Counted from the stretch's first letter, positions 18,028 through 26,183 are shown. The stretch is DNA of 41,867 nt from Planctomycetota bacterium (GCA_022566535.1 JADFIR010000028.1:1-41867), one strand, 5' to 3'. Numbers and translations: made by a program. Notes: generated by a model from the sequence alone, not told the origin.

Positions 18028-20153
18028 CTGCCAGATTCTCCTTCACTGGAGCTGGGGTGGAATCCGAAGACCCCCGGCGGCTCTTGGAGCTCGACATCCA
18101 GGTTCACCCGCTCCGGATCAATGCCGACGACGAGGTACTTGCGACGCTCCGCCAGCATCTTGCTGAGCACGTTCATGATTTCGCGCTGCTGAAACAGCCT
18201 GGGCGCGGCGCGATAGGACGCGAGCCGGCCCTCGAACTCCTTCACCTGGGCCCGCGCGTTCATCTGTTTGATCCAGCGCTCGGCCTCCGCGGTGGAGATG
18301 TCCTGCGCGAGCCGGCCGCCGGCCTCGGCGTACATGCGCTCGATCAGAAGCCGCTGATCGATGACCTGCTTTGCTTGTTCGCCCAGATCTCGTTTGAGCT
18401 GCCGCCATTGCTCGATCTCGGCGAGGATCTGTTTGGCTTGCTCGGGACTGCCGACCCAAAACGCGAGGTCTTGCACCACCCTTCCCGCGGCCTCGGCCAC
18501 CCTTTGGCGGCGCTGCTGTTTGGCGATGGCCAGATCATCAAAGTTCTTGGCCACCCCGCCGGAAGGACGAAGCATCGGGACATTCACGGCCACAACCTCT
18601 ATACCCGTGTTGTGAGTCTGGAACACGGTCTGGATCCGTTTGTGCAGTTGAGAAACCACCTCCGCCCGGCCGTGGGCGGTCACCTGCTCCATAGACAGCC
18701 CGGACAGATGCTGGGTGATTTCACGCATGGCCAGCGCCTTCAGCGCCGCTTCACGCATGTTCAGCCGTTGCCGACGACGACGTACGTCCGAAGAGAACTG
18801 AATGAAATCCAACAGGCCGTCGGGCTTGATCCGATACTGAAGGCTGATCTCGGCATCGACGAGTGCAAAGAGATCGCTCACCGGCTCGGACTCGACTTTG
18901 TCGGACTCGGTCGGTTCGGCTGACGATGATTCGGCGGTGCGCGCCGCAGAGCCGCCGACGATAAACGGGTCCAGATCGACATCCGTGGAGATGTCTTGAG
19001 CCCACAGTTGGACGATCGGATCCTCGAGCCTCCTAGCCGTCAAAGGAATCTCTCGGATTATCCCGACGTCGTAGATGTCCGCGGACTGAAACGGCCAAGG
19101 CAGCTTCCACATGATGCCTGAGGTGTGGACCTGTTTGCCGGGAGGGCCGATGATCTGGCCCCCGCTGAGCTTGACGGCCTGTTGATGCGGCTCGACGACC
19201 ACCATCATGTTCAGGGCGATCAGCACGAGCGTCCCGAACCCCAGCAGCCAGCCGAAGCTCCGCAGAAGCAGTTGATACCCCCAGGAGCTGGTGATGTCGA
19301 AGCCGAACTGGTAGTTGACGGCCTCGTTAAGCGACCGCACGATCGACTCCGGTGCGGCCAGCAGGCTCAACACACGCGAGTCAAACGCCGGTCTGGGGAC
19401 CTCGCCGGGGATTCTCGGCCGGTACATATTAAGGATGAAGTTCAGGACGATCTCACCGGCCAGGACGGCCATGTAGATCGGGATGGCGTATGCCACACCG
19501 ACGACAACATTGTCGTTGCCGAGGAATCGGAAGACGAGTGCGACAGCAATGGCGAGCAAGACCATGGCGCTGCCAACCATGTAGCCGGCCCCGCCGCGAA
19601 GGTTCTGCCAGGCGGGCTGCTTGGCCATGCCGGCCACGAAACGAGAAAAGATGAACGCGACCGCTGCAAAGATGAGGCTGATCGCGACCGCCCACCCCCG
19701 CTGTTGGGTCAGGAAGAATTCAGCGCCGCCACTGCCGGGATCGCCGAGGTTGCGCAGATGCCGAAGCATCGAGACGGGGCCGAACGCCAGATAGGCCGCC
19801 GTAAGCAGACTGACGCTGGGCATGAGCCACTGGTGCATCAATCGCAAGCGCCGGGCCGCGACCTGTTCCTCCTCGCCGGCAGCCTGGAACACCGAGCCGG
19901 ACCCGGCCCTTTCCGCGGCAAGCTCGTCCTCCTCCAAGGCTTCCAAACGCTCTTGCGTATGCTGATAAAAGACAGCGATCAGGCTGAGCCAGACGAGCAA
20001 TCCCCCAAAGAGATAGAACGAGGCGAACCGAAAGACGGTGTCCTGGCCGAGGTGACCAAAGATCAGCAGGATCACCGCGATCGCAGCCTGGAGAAGGAAG
20101 CCAAATCCGGCGACGCGCGTGGCCTGGCGGTATGCGTGATGGTCGATTCTCAT
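18024..20153 (-). CDS. large polytopic SPFH-domain protein
   Basis: A 709-aa protein from ATG 20153; a GTG 60 bases upstream would add 20 residues unlike any membrane-protein start. About six hydrophobic segments (14-33, 45-63, 113-130, 152-171, 190-208, 217-241) precede a seventh (297-319). This leads directly into an SPFH domain (VVVEPHQQAVKLSGGQII, then GIMWKLPWPFQSADIYDVG). A long Gln/Arg/Glu-rich helical region follows (about 520-670). A polytopic N-terminus on an SPFH protein is unusual: HflK and HflC have one anchor. It is the first gene of the six-gene operon and overlaps the HflC-like gene by 4 bases. Confidence 0.82.
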   Translation of the reverse strand: MRIDHHAYRQATRVAGFGFLLQAAIAVILLIFGHLGQDTVFRFASFYLFGGLLVWLSLIAVFYQHTQERLEALEEDELAAERAGSGSVFQAAGEEEQVAARRLRLMHQWLMPSVSLLTAAYLAFGPVSMLRHLRNLGDPGSGGAEFFLTQQRGWAVAISLIFAAVAFIFSRFVAGMAKQPAWQNLRGGAGYMVGSAMVLLAIAVALVFRFLGNDNVVVGVAYAIPIYMAVLAGEIVLNFILNMYRPRIPGEVPRPAFDSRVLSLLAAPESIVRSLNEAVNYQFGFDITSSWGYQLLLRSFGWLLGFGTLVLIALNMMVVVEPHQQAVKLSGGQIIGPPGKQVHTSGIMWKLPWPFQSADIYDVGIIREIPLTARRLEDPIVQLWAQDISTDVDLDPFIVGGSAARTAESSSAEPTESDKVESEPVSDLFALVDAEISLQYRIKPDGLLDFIQFSSDVRRRRQRLNMREAALKALAMREITQHLSGLSMEQVTAHGRAEVVSQLHKRIQTVFQTHNTGIEVVAVNVPMLRPSGGVAKNFDDLAIAKQQRRQRVAEAAGRVVQDLAFWVGSPEQAKQILAEIEQWRQLKRDLGEQAKQVIDQRLLIERMYAEAGGRLAQDISTAEAERWIKQMNARAQVKEFEGRLASYRAAPRLFQQREIMNVLSKMLAERRKYLVVGIDPERVNLDVELQEPPGVFGFHPSSSEGESGR

Positions 20154-20518
20154 GCTGTGCTCAAGACAGGTGCCCGCCACCCGTGCCCGCTGACGGGGGG
20201 CGATCACGGCCACAGCCTAGCCGCAGACCGCCTTGCTCGTCCAAGGCGGCATACCCAGACAGGGCGAGGCCGCCGCGCGCGGGCATACCACGGCGAACCT
20301 CGATGTGTTGAACTACGTATGATCGCCCTACCCCTGTTCGCGGGTTGCGACGAAAATTGTTCGAATCGGCCGGCTGGCAGCCGCATGGATCGCAACCGGG
20401 CTGGTTTTGGCCCAGCAACGCCCGCGACCCCCTCTTGCCGGGGTGCCTCCGGTTACCCCGAACCCTAACCCCTGACCCCTGCTCCCTGACCCCTGACTCC
20501 TGATCCCTGCTCCCAACC
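20154..20518. other. divergent intergenic region with C-rich repeats
   Basis: It separates the minus-strand SPFH operon from the plus-strand permease, so promoters for both must lie here, but no clear -35/-10 pair is visible. The last 57 bases (20461-20517) are imperfect direct repeats of CCCTGACCCCTG and CCCTGCTCCC, running right up to the ATG of the permease and leaving no Shine-Dalgarno site. Confidence 0.5.
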
Positions 20519-21655
20519 ATGTTCGGGCAGACCCTCGCGATCATCCGCAACACCTTCTTTGAGAGCATTCGCCAGCCGATCATGCTGGTGGTGCTGGTCG
20601 TCGCCACCATCGCCCTGATCTTCAGCAACCTCCTTGCCGGCTTCACGATGGAAGACGACCAGCGGATGATGATTGATCTGGGGCTGTCCACGATAATGCT
20701 CTGCGGAACCCTGCTGGCGGCGTTTATCGCCACCAACGTCCTGAACCGAGAGATCGAGAACCGCACCGTGCTGACCGTCATCTCCAAACCGGTCAGCCGG
20801 CCTGTGTTTGTCCTGGGCAAGTACTTCGGCGTGGCCGGCGCCCTGGCCCTGGCCATGGTCTACATGAGCCTGGTCTTCCTCCTCGTCGAGATGCACGGGG
20901 TCCTGCAGACGGTCCGAGATCCGATCCATGCGCCGGTGATCGTCTTTGGGGCGGCCGCAGGCGTGCTGGGTCTCGCCGCCGGCGTGTGGTGCAACTATTT
21001 CTACGGCCGGGTCTTTTCGAGCACGGTCATCGTCCTTACCACAATCCTGGCCGCCTTGGCGTATCTGCTGAGCCTCATGTTCGATCAGTCCTTTTCGCTT
21101 CAGCCGATCGGCGAATCATTCAAGCCGCAGCTGTGGCTGGCGCTGGCGGCGATCATGATGGCGATCATGGTGCTGACCTCGATCGCGATCGCCGCCTCGA
21201 CCCGGCTCGGCCAGGTGATGACCCTCTGCGTGACGATCGGCGTGTTCATGCTGGGGTTGCTGTCGGATTCGATGCTCGGGCAGCCGATCAAACAACTCGA
21301 CGACATGTGGCTCCAACGCGCCAGCGCGGCTGGACTGACGGAAACGATCGAAGACATCCGAATCATCGCGTTGGACACCGGGCAGATCAACCGGACCGTG
21401 GTGGAAATGGAAGTCGCCACGGTCGCACTGACCCAGATGGCCGACGGCCTGGGCGAACGGCTGGCACACGCCGCGTACTGGATCGCCTATTCGATCCTCC
21501 CCAACTTCCAGAAGTTCTGGCTCTCCGACGCCCTGACCCAGTCTCGCGTCATCCCCCCCGCTCTCTTGCGCCAGGTCCTCTTGTACGGCTTGTTTTACAT
21601 CGTCGCAGCCTTGAGCCTGGCCACGATCCTCTTCCAACGCCGCGAAGTCGGGTGA
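20519..21655 (+). CDS. ABC-2 type transporter permease
   Basis: A 378-aa protein with six or seven membrane segments (about 20-40, 58-76, 101-122, 138-160, 165-185, 200-222, 355-374). The motif NREIENRTVLTVISKPVSRP, then VFVLGKYFG, is the same element as in the permease at 12228 (FEIRDRQ, then KPVTRFNYLLGKWLG), so both belong to one ABC-2 subgroup. A loop of about 110 residues (about 240-350) is predicted outside. No ATPase gene follows. It could use the ATPase at 14288, divergently placed across a shared promoter region. No ribosome site is visible. The substrate is unknown. Confidence 0.82.
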   Translation: MFGQTLAIIRNTFFESIRQPIMLVVLVVATIALIFSNLLAGFTMEDDQRMMIDLGLSTIMLCGTLLAAFIATNVLNREIENRTVLTVISKPVSRPVFVLGKYFGVAGALALAMVYMSLVFLLVEMHGVLQTVRDPIHAPVIVFGAAAGVLGLAAGVWCNYFYGRVFSSTVIVLTTILAALAYLLSLMFDQSFSLQPIGESFKPQLWLALAAIMMAIMVLTSIAIAASTRLGQVMTLCVTIGVFMLGLLSDSMLGQPIKQLDDMWLQRASAAGLTETIEDIRIIALDTGQINRTVVEMEVATVALTQMADGLGERLAHAAYWIAYSILPNFQKFWLSDALTQSRVIPPALLRQVLLYGLFYIVAALSLATILFQRREVG

Positions 21656-21730
21656 AGAGAGGCTGGGAGGCTTGACGCTTGAAGGCTTCAGGCTTGAGTA
21701 AGCCCGGATTTCCCATCCGCCGGTGGCGGA

Positions 21731-21768
21731 TCGGCGTTCTTGAACCACCTATCATGGCGTTCACCTTA
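21731..21768 (+). repeat. direct repeat, left of the ankyrin gene
   Basis: CGGCGTTCTTGAACCACC followed by ATGGCGTTCAC resembles CGGCGTTCTTGAACAACC followed by ATGGCGAACAC at 22990-23022. The pair brackets the ankyrin lipoprotein gene. Confidence 0.55.
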
Positions 21769-21847
21769 GCTTGCCGTGAGTCTCTGCCTCGAAGCACCGA
21801 ATGAGCGAGGAACCCAATGGGTGAAGTACGCTAAGTACGCGTTGCGG

Positions 21848-21910
21848 GTACACTCGTGCTCGGAAAGCTCGGCGATGGAGCCGGGCGACGGTCAAATGGG
21901 AAATGTCGGA
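21848..21910 (+). repeat. dispersed repeat A, copy 1
   Basis: TACACTCGTGCTCGGAAAGC, then TCGGCGATGGAGC, then GGTCAAATGGGAAATGTCG. Copies are at 30092-30150 and 32811-32860, and a fragment is at 26208-26225. The intergenic stretch 21656-22000 holds this copy and the direct repeat at 21731 but no other gene. Confidence 0.6.
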
Positions 21911-22000
21911 TCACGGGGGGCACGCGGTAGCGAGGCGAGGCCTGACCAACAAGGTCGAGCGATCCGCTGCATTACAGCTCAACAGTTCGGAGGCAGTTGC

Positions 22001-22978
22001 ATGACTATGAGAACACTCGTTGGCGTGATTGTCATCATCTCTGCGCTGACTGCATGTGAAGAGAGTCCATCGCCACCTGCCGTGTCACTACATGACGCGA
22101 TCGTGATGCGCGATGCCCTCGTCGTACGGGCGCACCTGGCCGCGGGCACTGATGTCGATGCAGCGGACGCGAACGGAATCACGCCGCTGATCGCCGCGAC
22201 AACTTCGGGCCAGCCCGATGTAGTGCGTTCGTTGCTGTCGGCCGGTGCCGACATCAACGGGCGCGGCCCCGAGGATGGGACCGCACTGATTCATGCCATT
22301 CAAGCCAAGCAGCCCGAGATGGCTCTCTTCTTGCTGGAACAAGAAGGAATCGATCTGGAGGCGCGTGAATCCCACGGGAGTACCCCGCTGGTCGAGGCCG
22401 TAGCCTTCGACCAGATGGAGGTTGTGGAAGCCCTGCTTGAGAGAGGCGCGGACATCAATGCACCGGGACCGGTTGGCCGAACGGCTCTCCACGTCGAGGC
22501 CCCGAAGCTTGGTCCCAAGATAATCAAATGGCTTCTTGAGCGGGGCGCTAATCCCGACGCACGCGACGATGATGGTGCAACACCGCTCCACAATGCGGCG
22601 TTCTTCCCTGGGACCGTCGATGAGTTCGAGGGGATCGACGTGAACAGCGCGCTGGATCTGCTAATCGAATCGACGAACGACATTGATGCAGCAAACAACC
22701 ACGGGCAGACACCTTTGCACAACGCGGTGCTGTGGGCAGATCCGTGGGTAATCAAGAAGCTACTCGACGCGCGTGCGAATCCCTTGGCGATGGATCAAGC
22801 TGGCTACAGCCCCGTCTGCTATGTCTCGGCAGGCGAGCAGGCGCGACCACGAACAGCTGCCGAGGCGATTGCGGTCGTTTCGCTATTCCGGGACGCCGGC
22901 TTCACTGATGAGACAGCCATCGATGAGCACGGCGCGACGCTGACGACACTCGAAGATTTGCTGCGGAAGCAACCCTGA
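22001..22978 (+). CDS. ankyrin-repeat lipoprotein
   Basis: A 325-aa protein. ATG 22001 is chosen because GGAGG lies 7 bases before it and a lipoprotein signal follows (IISALTAC, lipobox Cys19). Residues 28-300 hold six or seven ankyrin repeats with the usual pattern, for example NGITPLIAATTSGQPDVVRS with LLSAGADING, and GATPLHNAAFFPG. One repeat (about 203-250) carries an insertion. It is probably anchored in a membrane facing the periplasm and binds another protein. It lies between repeat A on the left and an IS1380-like fragment on the right, which suggests it arrived as accessory DNA. The binding partner is unknown. Confidence 0.88.
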   Translation: MTMRTLVGVIVIISALTACEESPSPPAVSLHDAIVMRDALVVRAHLAAGTDVDAADANGITPLIAATTSGQPDVVRSLLSAGADINGRGPEDGTALIHAIQAKQPEMALFLLEQEGIDLEARESHGSTPLVEAVAFDQMEVVEALLERGADINAPGPVGRTALHVEAPKLGPKIIKWLLERGANPDARDDDGATPLHNAAFFPGTVDEFEGIDVNSALDLLIESTNDIDAANNHGQTPLHNAVLWADPWVIKKLLDARANPLAMDQAGYSPVCYVSAGEQARPRTAAEAIAVVSLFRDAGFTDETAIDEHGATLTTLEDLLRKQP

Positions 22979-22989
22979 GCCGATGACCT

Positions 22990-23022
22990 CGGCGTTCTTG
23001 AACAACCGACATGGCGAACACT
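22990..23022 (+). repeat. direct repeat, right of the ankyrin gene
   Basis: Partner of the repeat at 21731-21768. It begins 12 bases after the ankyrin stop codon and leads straight into the IS1380-like fragment. Confidence 0.55.
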
Positions 23023-23032
23023 AGAGTAGCCC

Positions 23033-23140
23033 GGCCAATGGGTGAATCGAATCCGCCAACCCCGCCCGATGAAGAAGTTGATCCTCGACATGGATCCCGG
23101 CGCGCCGGGAGTCAGCGAAACCTACGGACGCCGGGAACGC
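23033..23140 (+). pseudogene. IS1380-type transposase fragment, copy A
   Basis: Translating from GGC at 23033 gives GQWVNRIRQPRP, then MKKLILDMD, then VSETYGRRE. This matches the region around the first catalytic Asp of IS1380-family transposases (pattern W-x8-RP-x2-K-x-ILDMDSSVSxTYGxQEG). Only about 35 codons remain. A 16-base palindrome at 23095 is inserted between LDMD and VSETYG. A second copy (28995) has the same ends. Confidence 0.7.
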
Positions 23141-23181
23141 TGGGCGTCCTCTGCACACCTTTGTTAGACAGAACCATGCGC

Positions 23182-24045
23182 TTAGCACCCGGCTTCGAAG
23201 CACTCCTTCACCCAACGCTTGACAGCCGCACGGTCGCCAAGGTAGCGCGACACATTTTCCATCTTGATGACGCCTGGTAGTGGCGGCTTATGAGGCCCGA
23301 TTACGATTCCGGCGCGCACATTCTTCATGATGTTTCCGGTGAGCCGACCACTCTTGTTCACAATCACAACGTGCTCCGGTCCCACAAGCACTTCGACGCC
23401 ATTCCGGAGGAATCTTCCCCGTCTCACGACGACCCGATTCGGTACTTCGAAGACCATCTCGATAAGTATGCGTCTGGCAGCCTCTCTGACGATTAAGTTA
23501 CGCGCAGTTAACTGAATGTCCCACTGCGATGGCACATAGCACAGCTGATTGTCCAGGATCTGGAGTACCAGCCGGTTGTACTCGTCAAACAGGTTGAGAT
23601 TGAGCAGAAGGTGTCCATCTTCTAGGACGAAGCGGAGCAATGCAGTTCCATCGATCGAGATTGGGACCAGCGTTGTCCCGTGGCCGCCATCCCGCGTGCT
23701 GAACAAGTTCTTTCCGATCTCAACTTCGCACTCGGCACCCGAATAGTGCAGAACGTACGGCTTCGAAACACCCTCGCGGAGGTTAAACGGCGTCTTGTTC
23801 GCCTCACGCACCTTCTCGATCGGAAGCAGTTCGGCGGTTTTCTCGCGGTGATGTTGATTGCACAATAGCGTAATCTCCTCGCCTACATGGCGCTTGACGT
23901 TCGCCCATCCCAAGAGGTGGTCGTATTCGTACAGGGGGAGACCACAGATAACGCAGCCGAAGCCGCAACGCTTCCGAATCTCGCGCTGCATTGGCAGCGG
24001 GATATGTCGAGAGCTGATCTCTGACACTTTCACCTCGTTTGCCAT
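23182..24045 (-). CDS. HNH endonuclease-like protein
   Basis: A 287-aa protein. The N-terminal HNH module (about 26-70) has the zinc knuckle Cys31-x2-Cys34, then YEYDHLLGW (His43) and LLCNQHHREKT (Cys62, Asn63, His65 and His66), typical of stand-alone HNH nucleases. The remaining 215 residues contain beta-rich sequence with VVVRRGRFLRNGVEV and are not recognised. The stop codon is followed by GTCTAAC, and the start is preceded within 4 bases by GTTAGAC. These boundaries are those of an integron gene cassette. It is probably a restriction, defence or homing-type nuclease. Function beyond HNH is inferred. Confidence 0.8.
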   Translation of the reverse strand: MANEVKVSEISSRHIPLPMQREIRKRCGFGCVICGLPLYEYDHLLGWANVKRHVGEEITLLCNQHHREKTAELLPIEKVREANKTPFNLREGVSKPYVLHYSGAECEVEIGKNLFSTRDGGHGTTLVPISIDGTALLRFVLEDGHLLLNLNLFDEYNRLVLQILDNQLCYVPSQWDIQLTARNLIVREAARRILIEMVFEVPNRVVVRRGRFLRNGVEVLVGPEHVVIVNKSGRLTGNIMKNVRAGIVIGPHKPPLPGVIKMENVSRYLGDRAAVKRWVKECFEAGC

Positions 24046-24048
24046 TCT

Positions 24049-24139
24049 GTCTAACGACCAAGTTTACCCGGCGGCGGTAAACGACTTTGATTTCAGATTC
24101 CGACGCTGCCCGCCGCTCCGGTGCAACGCCTTGTTATAA
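24049..24139 (-). other. attC-like recombination site
   Basis: On the minus strand, TTATAAC at the outer end and GTTAGAC at the inner end enclose two long inverted arms. Plus-strand positions 24057-24077 pair with 24110-24130 around the core CCGGCGGCGG/CCGCCGCTCCGG, with unpaired bases on one arm only. Such unpaired bases are the hallmark of folded attC sites recognised by integron integrases. The site lies between the end of one minus-strand gene (24313) and the ATG of the next (24045), exactly where attC sites sit in cassette arrays. The R'' box deviates from RYYYAAC. No integrase gene is in the window. Confidence 0.55.
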
Positions 24140-24220
24140 GCACTTATTGTCTACTGCCAATTGTGAATTTGAGCGAGTCAGGATCGAACGCCTGCGGTGG
24201 AACAACGCCAAAGAATACGG

Positions 24221-24311
24221 GAACTCGGGACAGTCACCTATTACTGTGATATCACGGGACAGCCACCGACTTGAAACACCACGCGATATTGGTGCCTGTC
24301 CCGAGTTGTTC
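24221..24311. repeat. palindromic GGGACAG repeat element
   Basis: The outer arms AACTCGGGACAGTCACC (24222) and GGTGCCTGTCCCGAGTT (24291) are inverted copies. An internal direct copy CGGGACAGCCACC is at 24255. It lies immediately after the stop of the gene at 24313 and may act as its terminator or be a REP/MITE-like unit. 24140-24220 has no feature. Confidence 0.6.
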
Positions 24312-24312
24312 C

Positions 24313-24834
24313 TCAGTTTCGATTCGTCTCCTGCCCCGATGTTTTCTTCCGTGTTGCGAGTTTGAAGCCGAAGTAGCCAAGCCCGCAGCACACAGCGAGC
24401 TGAGGTCCAAGGATGATGATTGCCTGCTCACCGCTGGATAAAGACTCTGCGTACTGAAACCGAATCAGTGGATTGTTCGTGAAGAACGACGCCAAGGGAA
24501 TCAGCGCGACGTGTAGCCAGAATCTCGCGAAAAAACCAGTGAGAAACCCTACCAATCCGTAAACTGCCGCACTGACAAATGCTGTCAAGACGAACCAATT
24601 CACATCGGAGAGGGCCGCTTCAACTAAGGCCTGGCGCACTTCAGGATCTTCCGCAGCCGCGAAATTTTGCTGGAACGCTGGATCGCGGGTTATTGTAAGG
24701 CCCATCACAGCCCCACCTGTGGCACCCCATACGATCTCAGTGAGGATCCAGGCTACCGCCACTGCAATGACAAACACGGTCACTACGCGAGTGGGAGTGG
24801 TGCGGGAGGCCAGCATACGAGACGCTTCTGACAC
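24313..24834 (-). CDS. small membrane protein of unknown function
   Basis: A 173-aa protein. The start may be GTG 24834, which overlaps the core-site-like GTTAGGT, or ATG 24816. Four hydrophobic segments are seen: about 18-46 (VVTVFVIAVAVAWILTEIVW), 80-103, 105-118 and 137-158. A polar loop between the first and second (FQQNFAAAEDPEVRQALVE) and a Lys/Thr-rich tail flank them. No named domain is recognised. It is bounded by GTTAGGT at its start and by the palindromic element and attC-like site after its end, consistent with a cassette-borne gene. It lies between an HNH gene and a repeat B copy. Confidence 0.65.
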   Translation of the reverse strand: MSEASRMLASRTTPTRVVTVFVIAVAVAWILTEIVWGATGGAVMGLTITRDPAFQQNFAAAEDPEVRQALVEAALSDVNWFVLTAFVSAAVYGLVGFLTGFFARFWLHVALIPLASFFTNNPLIRFQYAESLSSGEQAIIILGPQLAVCCGLGYFGFKLATRKKTSGQETNRN

Positions 24835-24840
24835 CTAACA

Positions 24841-25053
24841 ATGATTATACTGATCCGAATAACATGCGGAACTGTGGTTTTCTGCCCGCATAACACGGCT
24901 CTGGATCGTCTGCCGGAGGCGCGCTTAGCCCTTCATCTAACGACGAGGGGTCTGCGATGTCAATCTGTCCCGACCCCTGCCCAAGCGGCCCGACAGCAGC
25001 TTCCGGCCGCCGTCTTGGGGCTCGCCGCGGCGGGTCACCGTCGATTCCCGTCA
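24841..25053 (+). repeat. dispersed repeat B, copy 1
   Basis: About 210 bases, aligned with 29837-30050 by eye at roughly 70-75% identity. The most conserved block is CTTCATCTAACGACGAGGGG with GATGTCAATCTGTC, and CCCTGCCCAAGCGGCCCG follows. On the minus strand it contains GTTAGAT, a core-site-like sequence, and a 7-bp stem AGGGGTC/GACCCCT. Both copies lie upstream of a minus-strand cargo gene. Confidence 0.6.
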
Positions 25054-25063
25054 AAAGGATCGT

Positions 25064-25906
25064 TTATGACTTGACAGTCGGGACGGGGCGGGCGTTCTGA
25101 GTGGGGGGTCGCTCTTCTCGTCGTCTCAGATGAACGATCAGCTTGTAGGTCAGGATTTCCTCCGGCCGGGCCCGACGGAAGAACTCCGCGACGCGCCATC
25201 GTGGGACGAACCCTCGATCCACCGCAGCCGCCACGCGGGCCATCAGCGGTCCGAAGTTACATTGAATCCCGTCGAATCGTTGCACTTCGAAGCCGGGATG
25301 GGCGAATGCCTCGCGGTACACACGCAGCGATTGGCGGTTGAGCCAGTCGGATTCATAGATATCCTCGGTCGCCTGTCTGGCTTGGTTGCGGTCAAACCCT
25401 TCGCCGTCAACAAGGTACGCCCCCAAGGTCGTGCGGTCGAAGATCAGGTGAGCCCACGGGAGCTCGATTGCTTGCCTCACCTTCACCGTCTCGCCGTAGT
25501 GGTGCCCGTCGAAGCCGTTCCAAATGGGGCTCCATTTGGCAATCAGCAGCCCGCCCGGACGAAGGACACGATGGATCTGCTCAACCGCGCGCTGAAGGTC
25601 GTGAACATGCTCGAAGGTAGCCAGCGAGAAGACCAGGTCGAACTCGTGTTCCGGAAAAGCCATGGCGCAGACATCGGCCTTGACAAGCCGAGCCCGCCTG
25701 CCGACATCGACCGCTCCGTAGTCAATGTTGTTGATCCCCACCAGCTCATCAATCACCGGCTCGTGATCCTGCAGCAGGCGGAGCAGCTCGCCAATCCCGG
25801 CCCCAATCTCCAGGACGCGTTTGCCGGCAAGGGATAGGTCCGCCAGGTGCTCCTGGAAGAAATCGATGTGGTATTGCTGCGGTCGCGTGATCACTGTCAC
25901 TGACAT
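25064..25906 (-). CDS. class I SAM-dependent methyltransferase
   Basis: A 280-aa protein. The SAM-binding site is VLEIGAGIGELLRLL (31-45), followed by the acidic motif II region (LVKADVCAMAF, 74-84) and the motif IV region FDLVFSLATFEHVHD (89-103). The motif VI region is HRVLRPGGLLIAKWSP (112-127). The N-terminal RPQQYHIDFFQEHL is typical of UbiE/Coq5-like or polysaccharide-linked methyltransferases. C-terminal residues 200-280 form an extra domain of unknown kind. The substrate cannot be told. It ends 11 bases after repeat B copy 1, so it may be a chromosomal gene bordering the accessory segment. No close operon partner. Confidence 0.85.
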   Translation of the reverse strand: MSVTVITRPQQYHIDFFQEHLADLSLAGKRVLEIGAGIGELLRLLQDHEPVIDELVGINNIDYGAVDVGRRARLVKADVCAMAFPEHEFDLVFSLATFEHVHDLQRAVEQIHRVLRPGGLLIAKWSPIWNGFDGHHYGETVKVRQAIELPWAHLIFDRTTLGAYLVDGEGFDRNQARQATEDIYESDWLNRQSLRVYREAFAHPGFEVQRFDGIQCNFGPLMARVAAAVDRGFVPRWRVAEFFRRARPEEILTYKLIVHLRRREERPPTQNARPVPTVKS

Positions 25907-26110
25907 CGGCTGTGTCTCTCAGCCCCATGAGACACGCCGACGGGGGCCGTGTCCGTAAGAAAAGGGCGATGGGCACTTGGCACTAGGAATTTGGCATTAG
26001 GAGCGAGCCGCCGCGTCCCGGCGAGCGGGCCTCGCTCTCAAGCTGGGCACACCCACCCACCCCCCAAGCGGCCCGGCAGGGCCTCCAGGTCGGCGACTTG
26101 GCGGGTGGCC

Positions 26111-26183
26111 GGGTGGCTGGGGCTAAGCGAAGCGTGCCCCAGTCTTCTGACGCTGTGGCATCGAAGACTTAGCCACAGCCACC
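26111..26183. repeat. imperfect inverted repeat with long stem
   Basis: GGTGGCTGGGGCTAAG (26111) pairs with CTTAGCCACAGCCACC (26168), 15 of 16 positions. The interior contains AGCGAAGC and CTGTGGCATCGAAG. It could fold into a stable stem, be a small RNA, or be one unit of a dispersed repeat. Confidence 0.5.

Noticed and set aside
19125-20468. 447-residue open frame on the plus strand
   Set aside because: Antisense to the polytopic SPFH gene. Its sequence is rich in Asp, His, Gln and Arg without domains, as expected for a shadow frame.
23100-23172. third attC-like site after the HNH gene
   Set aside because: GTCTAAC is present, but the arms pair poorly and the distance to GTTCCCG is too short. 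It is at most a remnant.
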